48,213 nt of DNA from Paractinoplanes ferrugineus (GCF_016862195.1 NZ_BOMM01000046.1:1-48213); one strand, 5' to 3'; counted from the stretch's first letter, positions 15,744-23,848 are shown. The notes: generated by a model not told the origin, from the sequence alone. Numbers and translations: made by a program.

Positions 15744-15777
15744 GCGCACCGCACCGTCCGGGGACGGTGCGGTGCGC
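15744..15777. terminator. bidirectional hairpin between convergent genes
   Basis: A perfect 16-bp stem, GCGCACCGCACCGTCC at 15744-15759, pairs with 15762-15777 around a two-base centre. It sits between the stops of the propeller gene (15737) and the CBM2 gene (15786). There is no T run, as is common in high-GC actinobacterial terminators. Confidence 0.8.
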
Positions 15778-15785
15778 GCTCGGGG

Positions 15786-16859
15786 TCAGCCGGTGACCAC
15801 CGCGGTGACCTTCCACGGGACCGTCGGTGACGGGCACGGCGTGGGTTCGTGGTTGCAGGCGATGTCGGTCTTGGTGGACACCTCGACCGTGCCGGCCGCC
15901 GTGGCGACGTAGCGGGCGGTCAGCGGCTGACCGGTCGGGTAACCGCCGGTGACCTCGCGTTCGACGAGGACCCCGGGGGTGGAGAGCTTCGGCGGGAGGT
16001 AGTTCCACGCCAGGCTCACCACGAGGGTGTCGCCGATGCTCAACCGGACCGTCTTGAGGTTGTCGGCGGCGGTGACGACGACGGTGTGCCCGTCGGCGGC
16101 CACGACGTTGACGTGCAGGGTCCACAGCATGACCGGCACGGTGCAGGGCGGGGTGGTGTGCAGACAGGCGTTGTCGGAACGGGCGGTGATGTCGACCGAG
16201 CCGGCCCCCGCGGCGCGGTAGAGCGCGGTGACCGGATCTCCGCTCGGGTAGCCGCCGCTCGCGGAGACGGCGGTGAGGGCACTGCCGCGTACGGTCGGTG
16301 GCAGGAACTCGGCGGGCAGCGACACGCCGAGTGTCTGCCCGGCGACGAGGGTGACGGTGCCCAGGTTGTCGGCCTGGGTGACGGCGACGTCGGACCCGCC
16401 GGGCGGCGGTGACGTGGTCGGCGGCGTGATCCCGTTGTCGCAGCCGAGGGCCGGGACGGACGCGACGCCGGCGAGGTACAGGCCGAAGGTGGTCGAGGCA
16501 CCGGCGGCGAGGGTGCCGTTGTAGTCGGCGTTGGCGGCGGTCACCGTGCCGGCCGCCGCGCTCACCGTGGCGTTCCAGGCCGAGACGATCCGCTGGCCGG
16601 CGCCGAGCGGCCAGGTCGCCGTCCACTTGGTGGTGGTCGCCGCCGAGGTGTTGACCACCTTGACGGAGAGGATCTGACCGCCGCTCGCCCCGGTGCCCCA
16701 CTGCGAGTCGACGTGGGCGGTGGCGGTGCACCCGCCGGCCGCGTACGTCCCGGCGGGTGGGCTGCCGGCCGAGGCCGGCGCCGTCGCGAGCGCGCCGAGC
16801 CCGACGATGACGCCGGACGCGGCGCCGAGAAACAGGATCGATTGCCTGGAAAACGCCAT
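15786..16859 (-). CDS. secreted CBM2 protein with two C-terminal repeat domains
   Basis: A 357-residue secreted protein. A signal peptide (residues 1-31, ending APASAG) is followed by a family 2 carbohydrate-binding module (about 42-140). That module has a bracketing cysteine pair, KWTATWPL, SAWNATV and ADYNGTLAAGASTTFG motifs, suggesting cellulose or chitin binding. A Pro/Thr linker (TPPTTSPPPGG) leads to two copies of a roughly 95-residue beta-rich domain. Both copies keep ADNLxTVxL, a G(D/Q)TL-V-SL strand, LPP, GGYP(S/T)G(D/Q)P and an AC-H-PC cysteine pair. There is no glycosidase domain. ATG 16859 has GGGGGAAGG about nine bases upstream. Confidence 0.88.
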   Translation of the reverse strand: MAFSRQSILFLGAASGVIVGLGALATAPASAGSPPAGTYAAGGCTATAHVDSQWGTGASGGQILSVKVVNTSAATTTKWTATWPLGAGQRIVSAWNATVSAAAGTVTAANADYNGTLAAGASTTFGLYLAGVASVPALGCDNGITPPTTSPPPGGSDVAVTQADNLGTVTLVAGQTLGVSLPAEFLPPTVRGSALTAVSASGGYPSGDPVTALYRAAGAGSVDITARSDNACLHTTPPCTVPVMLWTLHVNVVAADGHTVVVTAADNLKTVRLSIGDTLVVSLAWNYLPPKLSTPGVLVEREVTGGYPTGQPLTARYVATAAGTVEVSTKTDIACNHEPTPCPSPTVPWKVTAVVTG

Positions 16860-16950
16860 GAAGACGCACCTTCCCCCGGTTCGGGGCGGGCCCGTGCGCG
16901 TCGGCGTCGACGGCGAGCGGTGGCTCTGTGGGTCCGCCCGACTTCAGCGC

Positions 16951-16979
16951 AACATAAGACAGGCATCGACCTGTGTCAA
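16951..16979 (-). promoter_or_regulatory. sigma-70-type promoter of CBM2 gene with overlapping inverted repeat
   Basis: On the minus strand TTGACA (16979-16974) and TATGTT (16956-16951) are separated by exactly 17 bases. This is a near-consensus housekeeping promoter about 90 bp before the CBM2 start. The spacer holds an inverted repeat, ACAGG (16959-16963) and CCTGT (16970-16974), which could be a repressor site. Confidence 0.75.
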
Positions 16980-16998
16980 TCGCATAGGAACCGGCGAC

Positions 16999-18330
16999 TC
17001 AGACCCGCGCACCCCGGCGCAGATAGACGGCCCAGGTGACAAGCACGCACAGGGCGTAGAAGGCGATGAAGCCGAGGTACGCGGCGTCCGCGCTCTTGGT
17101 CTCCAGGAACGACTGCCGGAAAGCCAGGTTGACGAGCACCCCGCCGAAGGCGCCGATCGCGCCCGCGATGCCGATCACCGCGTTCGACAGGCGCCGGGCG
17201 CTCAACTCGTCGGCCGGGAACTTGGTCCGGAAGATGGCCGGGATCATCTTGTAGGTCGAGCCGTTGCCGATGCCGCTGAAGATGAACAGCGCCACGAAAC
17301 CGACGATGTAGAGCGGCATCGACATCTGCTGCGCCGCCAGCAGCACCACGCCGGTGCCCACGGCCATGGCGATGAAGTTCACGAACGTCACCCGGGCGCC
17401 GCCGAGCCGGTCGGCCAGCATCCCGCCGACCGGCCGGACCAGGGAGCCGAGCAGCGGGCCCAGGAAGGTCAGGTAGGCGGCCTTGACCGGGGTGGAGAAC
17501 TCGGTGTGGAACTGGACCTGAAGCACCTGGCCGAAGGCGAACCCGAAACCGATGAACGACCCGAACGTACCGATGTAGAGCAGCGACATGATCCAGGTGT
17601 GCGGGTCCCGGGTGGCGTCGCGCATGGCGCGCTTCTCGGAGCGGGCCTGGGTCAGGTTGTCCATGTAGAGCGCCGCGCACAGCGCCGCGATCACGATCAG
17701 CGGGATGTAGACCCCGGCCACGATCCCGGGATGCCCGGCGCCGAACACGGCGAGGACGAAGAGCCCGACGAGTTGTACGGCCGCGACGCCGAGGTTGCCG
17801 CCACCGGCGTTGATGCCGAGCGCCCACCCCTTGAGCCGGTTCGGGTAGTACGCGTTGATGTTGGTCATCGACGACGCGAAGTTGCCCCCGCCGACACCGG
17901 CGACCGCGGCGAGGATCACCAGGGTGGAGTAGGAGACGCCGGGCCGGATCAGCCAGGCCGCGAGGACGGCCGGGACCAGGAGCAGCAGGGCCGAGAAAAC
18001 GGTCCAGTTGCGGCCACCGAAGCGGGCCACCGCGAAGCTGTACGGGATCCGCAGCGTCGCCCCGACGAGCGTGGGCACCGCCGTGAGCAGGAACTTCCCG
18101 GCCGGGTCGATCCCGTACGCGGGTCCGAGGAACAGCACGAGCACCGACCACAGCGACCACACCGAGAAACCGATGTGCTCCGACAGGATCGAGAAGATCA
18201 GGTTGCGCTTGGCGATCGGCGCGCCGGTCGTGGCCCAGAAGTCGGGATCCTCCGGCCGCCAGTCGTCGATCCAGTGTCCGCGGACCGTCCGGGTAGCCGG
18301 GCGGGTGGCAACAGGCAGCGTGGCTGTCAT
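16999..18330 (-). CDS. narK: NarK-type nitrate/nitrite transporter (MFS)
   Basis: A 443-residue MFS protein with about 12 membrane segments. It belongs to the nitrate/nitrite porter family: the N-terminus carries WRPEDPDFW, and the nitrate-signature Gly-rich stretches GVGGGNFASSMTNINAYYPNRLKGWALGINAGGGNLG and GNGSTYKMIP are present. It brings nitrate in and/or moves nitrite across the membrane. It follows nirD by 18 bp on the same strand, with GGAGA before the ATG, so it closes the nir operon. There is no nitrate reductase in the window. Confidence 0.93.
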   Translation of the reverse strand: MTATLPVATRPATRTVRGHWIDDWRPEDPDFWATTGAPIAKRNLIFSILSEHIGFSVWSLWSVLVLFLGPAYGIDPAGKFLLTAVPTLVGATLRIPYSFAVARFGGRNWTVFSALLLLVPAVLAAWLIRPGVSYSTLVILAAVAGVGGGNFASSMTNINAYYPNRLKGWALGINAGGGNLGVAAVQLVGLFVLAVFGAGHPGIVAGVYIPLIVIAALCAALYMDNLTQARSEKRAMRDATRDPHTWIMSLLYIGTFGSFIGFGFAFGQVLQVQFHTEFSTPVKAAYLTFLGPLLGSLVRPVGGMLADRLGGARVTFVNFIAMAVGTGVVLLAAQQMSMPLYIVGFVALFIFSGIGNGSTYKMIPAIFRTKFPADELSARRLSNAVIGIAGAIGAFGGVLVNLAFRQSFLETKSADAAYLGFIAFYALCVLVTWAVYLRRGARV

Positions 18331-18348
18331 CTCAGGTCTCCAGGGTTC

Positions 18349-18654
18349 TCACACATCGAGGATTATCGAGTCGTTGTCGACGCGGACGGGATAGACGGTC
18401 ACCGGCGGCTGGCCGCTGAGCGAGCAGCCGGTGGTCAGGTCCCAGGCGTTCAGGTGCAGGGGGCAGACGACCTGTTTCAAGTCGATCTGCCCGTCGGCGA
18501 GCGGCCCGCCCTTGTGCGGGCACACGGCGGACAGCGCCCGCAGCGAGCCGTCGCGGAGCCGGAAGACAGCGATCATGGCGCCGTCGACCGCGAACGTGCG
18601 GCCCTCGCCGAGCGGGATGTCGTGCAGCGAGCCGAGGATCACGGAGGTCCTCAT
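18349..18654 (-). CDS. nirD: nitrite reductase small subunit (Rieske)
   Basis: A 101-residue Rieske-type small subunit of assimilatory NADH-nitrite reductase. The [2Fe-2S] ligands are CPH (in AVCPHKGGPLADG) and CPLH (in QVVCPLHLNAWDLTTG), i.e. C-x-H and C-x2-H. The C-terminus ends VTVYPVRVDNDSIILDV, as in NirD. ATG 18654 overlaps the nirB stop (ATGA at 18651-18654), showing translational coupling to the large subunit. Confidence 0.92.
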   Translation of the reverse strand: MRTSVILGSLHDIPLGEGRTFAVDGAMIAVFRLRDGSLRALSAVCPHKGGPLADGQIDLKQVVCPLHLNAWDLTTGCSLSGQPPVTVYPVRVDNDSIILDV

Positions 18655-21107
18655 GCGCGCACCGGAACCTGGGGCAGCACGGTCAGCGGCAGGGAGGTGC
18701 GGAACTGTCCGGGTGTGGCCGGTTCGGCCCGCTCCTTCCACGGGTCGACATAGGCGGCGACGGTTTCGTCCATGCGGGCGTCCAGGTCGGCCGCGATGCC
18801 GTCGGAGTCATCCACCACCACGGCCCGGATGCGGTCGATGCCGACGCGCGGCACCCAGGCGTAGGTCCGCTCCAGCCAGTTCGCGCTCTCCCGGTAGTAC
18901 TGCAGGAACCGTCCGGTGAGCGTGATCACCTCATCGGCCGAGCCGACGGTGGTGAGCAGGTCACCCTTGCGGACATGGGCGCCGGCCGCCCCGCCCACGT
19001 AGATCTCCCACTTCCCGCCGTCGATGGCGACGACACCCAGATCCTTGACGTACGCCTCGGCGCAGTTGCGCGGGCAGCCGGTGACCGCCAGTTTCATCTT
19101 GCCCGGCCCCTCGACGCCCTGATAGCGCTCCTCCAGCGCGATCCCGAGCGCGGTCGAGTCCCCGACGCCGAAGCGGCAGAAGTCGGAGCCGACGCAGGTC
19201 TTGACGGTGCGGAAGCTCTTCGCATAGGCGTATCCGCTCGGCATGTCGAGTTCGGCCCAGATCTGCGGCAGTTTCTCCTTGGGGATGCCGAGCAGGTCGA
19301 TGCGCTGCCCGCCGGTCAGCTTCACCATCGGCACGCCGTGCCGCTCGGCCACCTCGGCGATGCGTTTGAGGTCGCTCGGGGTGGTCACGCCGCCCTTCAT
19401 CTGCGGTACGACCGAGAACGTACCGTCGCGCTGGATGTTGCCGTGCACCCGGTCGTTGATGAACCGCGCGTCGCGTTCATCCACGTAGGACGCGCCCCAC
19501 ATCATCTTCAGCAGCGACGCGAGCCCCATCTTGCTCTTGGCGTCCTCGTCGCCGCCGAGCTTGCCGAAGACCGCCGAGACGCTCTTGAGCTCGTACTGCC
19601 GGATGGCCGCCATCAGCTCGGACTTGGGCATCGGCACGCCCGGCACGTAGTAGGAGGCGGCCGGGTCCTCCTCGACCGCGCCGCCCGCCGCCCACTCGAC
19701 GATCCGCTGGACGAGCGGTTTGCAGGTGCCGCAGCCCTTGCCGGCGCGAGTGGCGTCCATGACCCCGCTCACCGTCTTGCAGCCACCGTCGACGCACGAC
19801 TTCAGGGCGCCCTTGGAGACGCCGTTGCAGTTGCAGACCTGCTCGTCGTCCGGCATCTCGGCGACGTTCTCCTCGGCCGCCGGGCCACCCAGGTCGAACA
19901 GCAGTTCCGACCGGTTCGCGGGGAGCGGCAGGCCCTTCTCGAACGCCTTGATCAGCGCTGTCGCCTTGCCGTTGTCACCGATCAGGGTGGCGCCGACGAG
20001 CCGCCCGTCGCGGATGACGACGTTCTTGTAGATGCCCCGCTTCGGCTCGGCGAACTCGATCAGCTCGTCGTCCGCCGATTCCGGGCCCCGCAACCCCATC
20101 GAGGCGACGTCGACGCCCGCCACCTTGAGCTTGGTGGCCACCTGCGAGCCGTGGTAGGCGGCCCCCGGATCGGTGCCGGTGATCTGGTCGGCGAGCACCC
20201 TCGCCTGTTCCCACAGGGGCGCGACCAGTCCGTACACCTGGTCACGGTGTTGGGCGCACTCCCCCACCACATAGATGTCGTCCTCGTCGACGGCGCGCAT
20301 CCGGTCGTCGACGACGATGCCCCGCTCGACGACCAGGCCGCTGTCGGCGGCGACGGCCGAGTTGGGCCGGATGCCGGCCGCCATGACGACCACGTCGCAG
20401 TCGATGATCCGGCCGTCGCCCAGCTTGACCCCGGTGACCGCGTGCTTGCCGAGGATCTCGGTGGTCATCCCGTCGACCACGACCTCGATGCCCAGCTTCT
20501 GCTCGACGGTGGCCTGCAGGGTCTTGCCGGCCTGGACGTTGAGCTGGGCGTTCATCAGGTGCCCGGCGGCGTGCACCAGGGTCACGTGGCCGAGGTGGTT
20601 CTGCAGGCCGCGGGCGGCTTCCAGGCCGAGCAGGCCGCCACCGATCACGACGGCGCGCTCGTGCTCCCGCGCGTACCGGATCATCGCGCGGGTGTCGTCG
20701 AGCGTGCGGAACACGAAGACACCCTGGTGGTAGCCGCGGCCCGGGACGTGCGCGCCCTTGATCGGCGGTACGAAGGCGGAACTGCCGGTGGCGATTATCA
20801 GCTTGTCGTAGCCGGTGGCGGAGCCGTCCGATCCGTACACCATCCGGGCGTGCCGGTCAATACGCTCGATCCGCACCCCGGTGTGCAGGGTGATGCCGTT
20901 CTCGGCGTACCAGGAAAGGTCGTTCAGGAAGATCCCGGACTCGTCCTCGATGCCGGCGAGCACGTTGGACAGCATGATTCGGTTGTAATTGCCGTAGGGC
21001 TCGTCACCGAACATGGTGATGTCGAATTCGCCGCCGCGGGAAAGGATCTCCTCCACCGTCCGGGCGCCCGCCATCCCGTTGCCGATGACCACCAGTCGCT
21101 GTTTCAT
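18651..21107 (-). CDS. nirB: assimilatory nitrite reductase large subunit NirB
   Basis: An 818-residue NAD(P)H nitrite reductase that reduces nitrite to ammonium in the cytoplasm. In order: FAD domain (VVIGNGMAGARTVEEIL at the start), NAD(P)H domain (VVIGGGLLGLEAA, 153-165), a BFD-like [2Fe-2S] domain with Cys 425, 427, 459 and 462, then ferredoxin-like and siroheme-4Fe4S domains with ligands at Cys 638, 644, 678 and 682 (TCVGSDFC and GCPRNC). Length is normal for the family. ATG 21107 shares one base with the preceding stop. A longer in-frame start upstream would add only Arg-rich non-homologous sequence, so I reject it. Confidence 0.96.
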   Translation of the reverse strand: MKQRLVVIGNGMAGARTVEEILSRGGEFDITMFGDEPYGNYNRIMLSNVLAGIEDESGIFLNDLSWYAENGITLHTGVRIERIDRHARMVYGSDGSATGYDKLIIATGSSAFVPPIKGAHVPGRGYHQGVFVFRTLDDTRAMIRYAREHERAVVIGGGLLGLEAARGLQNHLGHVTLVHAAGHLMNAQLNVQAGKTLQATVEQKLGIEVVVDGMTTEILGKHAVTGVKLGDGRIIDCDVVVMAAGIRPNSAVAADSGLVVERGIVVDDRMRAVDEDDIYVVGECAQHRDQVYGLVAPLWEQARVLADQITGTDPGAAYHGSQVATKLKVAGVDVASMGLRGPESADDELIEFAEPKRGIYKNVVIRDGRLVGATLIGDNGKATALIKAFEKGLPLPANRSELLFDLGGPAAEENVAEMPDDEQVCNCNGVSKGALKSCVDGGCKTVSGVMDATRAGKGCGTCKPLVQRIVEWAAGGAVEEDPAASYYVPGVPMPKSELMAAIRQYELKSVSAVFGKLGGDEDAKSKMGLASLLKMMWGASYVDERDARFINDRVHGNIQRDGTFSVVPQMKGGVTTPSDLKRIAEVAERHGVPMVKLTGGQRIDLLGIPKEKLPQIWAELDMPSGYAYAKSFRTVKTCVGSDFCRFGVGDSTALGIALEERYQGVEGPGKMKLAVTGCPRNCAEAYVKDLGVVAIDGGKWEIYVGGAAGAHVRKGDLLTTVGSADEVITLTGRFLQYYRESANWLERTYAWVPRVGIDRIRAVVVDDSDGIAADLDARMDETVAAYVDPWKERAEPATPGQFRTSLPLTVLPQVPVRA

Positions 21108-21454
21108 CAGACCTCCACCAGGCCCAGGTCGACGATCACGGTCCCGCTGGTACCGGCCGGCGCGGCCAGCCAGACCTCGACGTTCGCACCCGCGTGCAGG
21201 TCCTCGACGACCCGCAGGGAGACGTGCACATCGCTCTTGGCGCCGATCGGGAAGTAGCGCATCGGCCGCCCGTCGCGCATCAGCACCGCGCAGACGAGTT
21301 CGGCGGCGGCGTTGCCGCCCCGGAAATACACGGCCTGCGCGGCGGCGCCGTCGGGCACCACGTAGGACAGTTCGGTTCCGAGCGGTGCGGGCCGGTCCAG
21401 GCCCTTGCCCTCGAAGAGAAAGACGCCCTGCAGAAATCGCGGTGTCGAATGCAC
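21107..21454 (-). CDS. small conserved protein, first gene of nir operon
   Basis: A 115-residue protein (TPRFLQGVFLFEGKG, then YFRGGNAAAELVCAVLMRDGRPMRYFPIGA, ending GTVIVDLGLVEV) with no recognised cofactor motif. Similar short proteins sit directly before nirB in other actinobacteria and are sometimes labelled molybdopterin oxidoreductase, but I see no Mo-binding domain. It may be an assembly or accessory factor. Start GTG 21454 follows a GAAGGGA ribosome site seven bases away, which lies inside a hairpin. Its stop overlaps the nirB start. Confidence 0.75.
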   Translation of the reverse strand: MHSTPRFLQGVFLFEGKGLDRPAPLGTELSYVVPDGAAAQAVYFRGGNAAAELVCAVLMRDGRPMRYFPIGAKSDVHVSLRVVEDLHAGANVEVWLAAPAGTSGTVIVDLGLVEV

Positions 21455-21458
21455 CTGT

Positions 21459-21508
21459 CATTCCCTTCGTGAACGCGAACGCGTATCGGTCGCCGTCACG
21501 AAGGAATG
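21459..21508 (-). promoter_or_regulatory. leader hairpin burying the ribosome site of the nir operon
   Basis: On the minus-strand RNA, CATTCCTTCGTGA (21508-21496) can pair with TCACGAAGGGAATG (21472-21459). That gives 13 paired bases with one extra G, around a 23-base loop which itself contains ACGCGTTCGCGT. The 3' arm contains GAAGGGA, the ribosome site of the gene starting at 21454. When folded, initiation should be blocked. It could equally be a DNA operator. Confidence 0.65.
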
Positions 21509-21566
21509 TTTCCGGGGATTTGTTTTGCGGCGTGACCGCCGCGATTGCACGAAGGTTCGGAAAACC

Positions 21567-22241
21567 CTACATGCGGGCCGGAGCGGTTGTGAGGAGTGCC
21601 GATTCGTAGCGGCGCACGACGAGCGGGACGACGGCCGGGTCGAGCGCGAGCGGCGGCGTCACCGAATCGGCGCCGGCGCGGTGCAGCGTGCGGTAGAACA
21701 GGCCCTCGGCGAGCAGGTAGGCGGCGATCGCGATCCGGCGGGCGCCCTGTTCGCGCAGGCCGGCGACGACCTCGGCAACCGACGGCGAGCTGCCCGAGAC
21801 ATACCCGACGTGGGCGCCGCCCAGCGACCGCGCCGTCGCGGCCACCGACGCGCGCCACCCCGGGTCCGACGATCCGGCGGCGGCGAGAACCACGGCGTCG
21901 GCGTCGGCGTCGGCCGGCAGGTGCCGGGCCAGGCTGTCCAGCAGTACGTCGTCGGGACCCAGTGGCGCGGTGACCGGGAACCGGGTTCCGTCGACGGCGC
22001 GGGCGATGTCGACACGCACGTGGAAGCCGGCGGACAGCAGCAGCGGAACGACCACGGCGGCGCGGACCGTCGGCACGACCTCGCCGATCCGGGGCTGCTG
22101 CACATCGGCGTAGGAGAGCCGGATGTCCACTTCGGGCCGGCGGCGCGCGACCGCGGCGACCAGGTCCCGGATCTGCTTCTGCCCGGTGGCCGAGCGGGTG
22201 CCGTGGGCGACCGCGAGCAGCGTAAGCCGAGTCGAGGGCAT
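21567..22241 (-). CDS. sirB: sirohydrochlorin ferrochelatase/CbiX family
   Basis: A 224-residue CbiX/SirB-type chelatase that inserts Fe2+ (or Co2+) into sirohydrochlorin. The first half has LLAVAHGTRSATGQKQIRDL with the metal-binding His near residue 13, and VVVPLLLSAGFHVRVDI with the second His. The second half repeats the fold (VVLAAAGSSDP, ARRIAIAAYLLAEGLFYRTL) but with a degenerate first motif. ATG 22241 has GGAGG nine bases upstream; TTG 22256 sits inside that site, so I reject it. Its place before nirB fits siroheme supply to NirB. Confidence 0.88.
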   Translation of the reverse strand: MPSTRLTLLAVAHGTRSATGQKQIRDLVAAVARRRPEVDIRLSYADVQQPRIGEVVPTVRAAVVVPLLLSAGFHVRVDIARAVDGTRFPVTAPLGPDDVLLDSLARHLPADADADAVVLAAAGSSDPGWRASVAATARSLGGAHVGYVSGSSPSVAEVVAGLREQGARRIAIAAYLLAEGLFYRTLHRAGADSVTPPLALDPAVVPLVVRRYESALLTTAPARM

Positions 22242-22270
22242 GGGCACAACCTCCAAGGGCGGACTGGAGC

Positions 22271-23374
22271 TCAGGCGGCTTCGTCGACGCGCAGGCGGTA
22301 ACCGCGTTTGATGACGGTCTCGATGTGCCGGCCGGAGCCGAGCGCCGTGCGCAACCGGGCCACCGCCACGTCCACGGCGTGGCCGTCGTTGCCGCGAGGC
22401 AGGGACGCGATCAGCTGGTCCTTGGACACGACGACCCCGGGGCGGGCGGTCAGCGCGCTCAGGATGGCCATCGCGGCCGGGGCGAGCGAGCGCGGTTCGC
22501 CGTCGAGGAGCACGGCATGCCCGCGTACCTCCAGGGTCTCGCCGGCGACCCGCAGCTTGACCGCCCGGCGGGGCAGTTCGTCGCTCACCGCTTTGACGAG
22601 CGCTCCCAGCCGGAACCGTTCCGGCACGATCACCGGCACCTCGCGCGCGACCAGCGGCGCCGACGTGACCGGCCCGACGCAGGCCACCAGGGTGTCCTTG
22701 CGGAACCGATCGAGCACGGCGGTCACGTCGTCACCCGCCACCTGCAGGAACGACTTGACCGCCGGCGCGCTGGTGAAGGTGACGGCGTCGACCTGCCCGG
22801 CCTTGATCTGCTCGACTAGCCGGCGCACCGGCGTGGTGTCGGCCGGCGGGGTCCAGCGGTAGACCGGCACCTCCACGACGGCGGCGCCGGCGGCCCGCAG
22901 CGCGGCGACGAACTCGGTCTGCGGCTCGCCGTGCTCCTGCACCACGACGCGCAGGCCGGCGACGCCCTCGGCGAGAAGCCGCTCGAGGACCTCCTCGGAC
23001 GCCTCGGTCTTGGCCGCCCACTCCTCGCTGAGCCCGGCCGCCCGCACGGCGCCGCACGGTTTCGGGCCGCGGGCGATGATGCGGGCCTGCCCGAGCACCT
23101 CGCGCAGCCTCTCCCCGAGACCCCAGCCCTCGGCCGCCTCGAGCCAGCCCCGGAAGCCGAAGCCGGTGGTGGCGATGACCAGGTCGGGGGCGAGGCCGAT
23201 GCAGGCGGCGGTGGCGGCGTGCAGGGCGGTGTCGTCGGCGAGCGGCAGGATGGTGATCGTGGACGCGGTGATCACCCGCGCGCCACGGCGCTGCAGCAGC
23301 GCGGTCATCTCGTCACGGCGCCGCTCGGCGGTCACCGCGACGGTGAAGCCGGTCAGCACACCGCTCTCGCTCAT
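22271..23374 (-). CDS. nnaR: HemD-like/winged-helix regulator of nitrite assimilation (NnaR type)
   Basis: A 367-residue two-domain protein. Residues about 8-265 match uroporphyrinogen-III synthase (AVTAERRRDEMTALLQRRGARV; AVTFTSAPAVKSFL; ACVGPVTSAPL). Residues about 275-365 form an OmpR-type winged helix (AILSALTARPGVVVSKDQLIASL, then AVDVAVARLRTALG and IETVIKRGYRLRV). This architecture is that of NnaR, a co-activator with GlnR of nitrate/nitrite genes in mycobacteria and Streptomyces. It is first in the cluster, 29 bp before sirB. ATG 23374 begins the homology; upstream in-frame sequence is non-homologous. Confidence 0.9.
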   Translation of the reverse strand: MSESGVLTGFTVAVTAERRRDEMTALLQRRGARVITASTITILPLADDTALHAATAACIGLAPDLVIATTGFGFRGWLEAAEGWGLGERLREVLGQARIIARGPKPCGAVRAAGLSEEWAAKTEASEEVLERLLAEGVAGLRVVVQEHGEPQTEFVAALRAAGAAVVEVPVYRWTPPADTTPVRRLVEQIKAGQVDAVTFTSAPAVKSFLQVAGDDVTAVLDRFRKDTLVACVGPVTSAPLVAREVPVIVPERFRLGALVKAVSDELPRRAVKLRVAGETLEVRGHAVLLDGEPRSLAPAAMAILSALTARPGVVVSKDQLIASLPRGNDGHAVDVAVARLRTALGSGRHIETVIKRGYRLRVDEAA

Positions 23375-23396
23375 CCCGCAAGAGTTCCTAGCGGCG

Positions 23397-23423
23397 GTTA
23401 CCGACGCGTCGAGGTGGTGTTTC
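23397..23423 (-). promoter_or_regulatory. possible GlnR-like site before nnaR
   Basis: On the minus strand GAAAC, six bases, TCGAC, six bases, GTAAC fits the 11-base spacing of actinobacterial GlnR boxes. The outer boxes agree with GnnAC; the middle one is poor. It lies about 25 bp before the nnaR start. By-eye match only. Confidence 0.35.
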
Positions 23424-23481
23424 CGGCGAGTCAACGCGCATGCACAACCGGGACGCGGGCGTTGTGAGATCCGGCCGGCGG

Positions 23482-23661
23482 TCAGTCGTCCTCGACGATC
23501 TTGCGGACCGAGGCGAGCATCCGGAAGATCTCGAGCCGGCCGTCGAGGAAGCCGATCCGGTAGTCGCGGCCGCACTCGGGATCGGTCGCCCGCTGCGCGT
23601 CGCGGTGCGCGGCCAAGCCGTCGGCACGCCCCACCGCGTACGCCTCAAACGCCCGGTCCAT
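23482..23661 (-). CDS. microprotein, paralog of preceding gene
   Basis: A 59-residue protein (MDRAFEAYAVGRADGLAAHRDAQRATDPECGRDYRIGFLDG core) with a charged C-terminus. It clearly aligns with the 67-residue protein encoded just before it: shared pattern MDxAxxAYxxGxADGxA, DPxxGxDYxxGxxDGxxxxF. GGAAGAG precedes ATG 23661. It overlaps the upstream gene by 17 bases in another frame. No known domain is recognised; the repeated GxxDG suggests a compact helical hairpin. Confidence 0.7.
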   Translation of the reverse strand: MDRAFEAYAVGRADGLAAHRDAQRATDPECGRDYRIGFLDGRLEIFRMLASVRKIVEDD

Positions 23662-23848
23662 CGCTCTTCCGGTCCAGCGCCCGACGGACGGCGGCGACCA
23701 GGGCCTCCTCGAAGGCGGCGACCTGGCCGTCGACGATGCCCACCAGATAGTCGGCGCCGGTGGCCGGGTCGACGGCTTTGGCGCCGTCGTGCGCCCCCGC
23801 CTTGCCGTCGGCATGACCCGCGCCGTAGGCCACCAGTGCGTCGTCCAT
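23645..23848 (-). CDS. microprotein, tandem paralog
   Basis: A 67-residue protein (MDDALVAYGAGHADGKAGAH start, then DPATGADYLVGIVDGQVAAFEEALVAAV) with an excellent ribosome site, GGGAGGA six bases before ATG 23848. Paralogous to the overlapping gene downstream. Acidic, soluble, probably two helices with internal symmetry (GxADG and GxxDG). Function unknown. Confidence 0.72.
   Translation of the reverse strand: MDDALVAYGAGHADGKAGAHDGAKAVDPATGADYLVGIVDGQVAAFEEALVAAVRRALDRKSDGPGV

Noticed and set aside
21108..21461. Longer NirB start adding about 118 residues
   Set aside because: The extension is Arg/Gly-rich, antisense-like in composition and overlaps the small conserved gene in another frame.
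21510..21566. GlnR box upstream of the nir operon
   Set aside because: GTCAC, GAAAC and GTGAC elements occur but their spacing (24 and 13) does not fit the 11-base rule.
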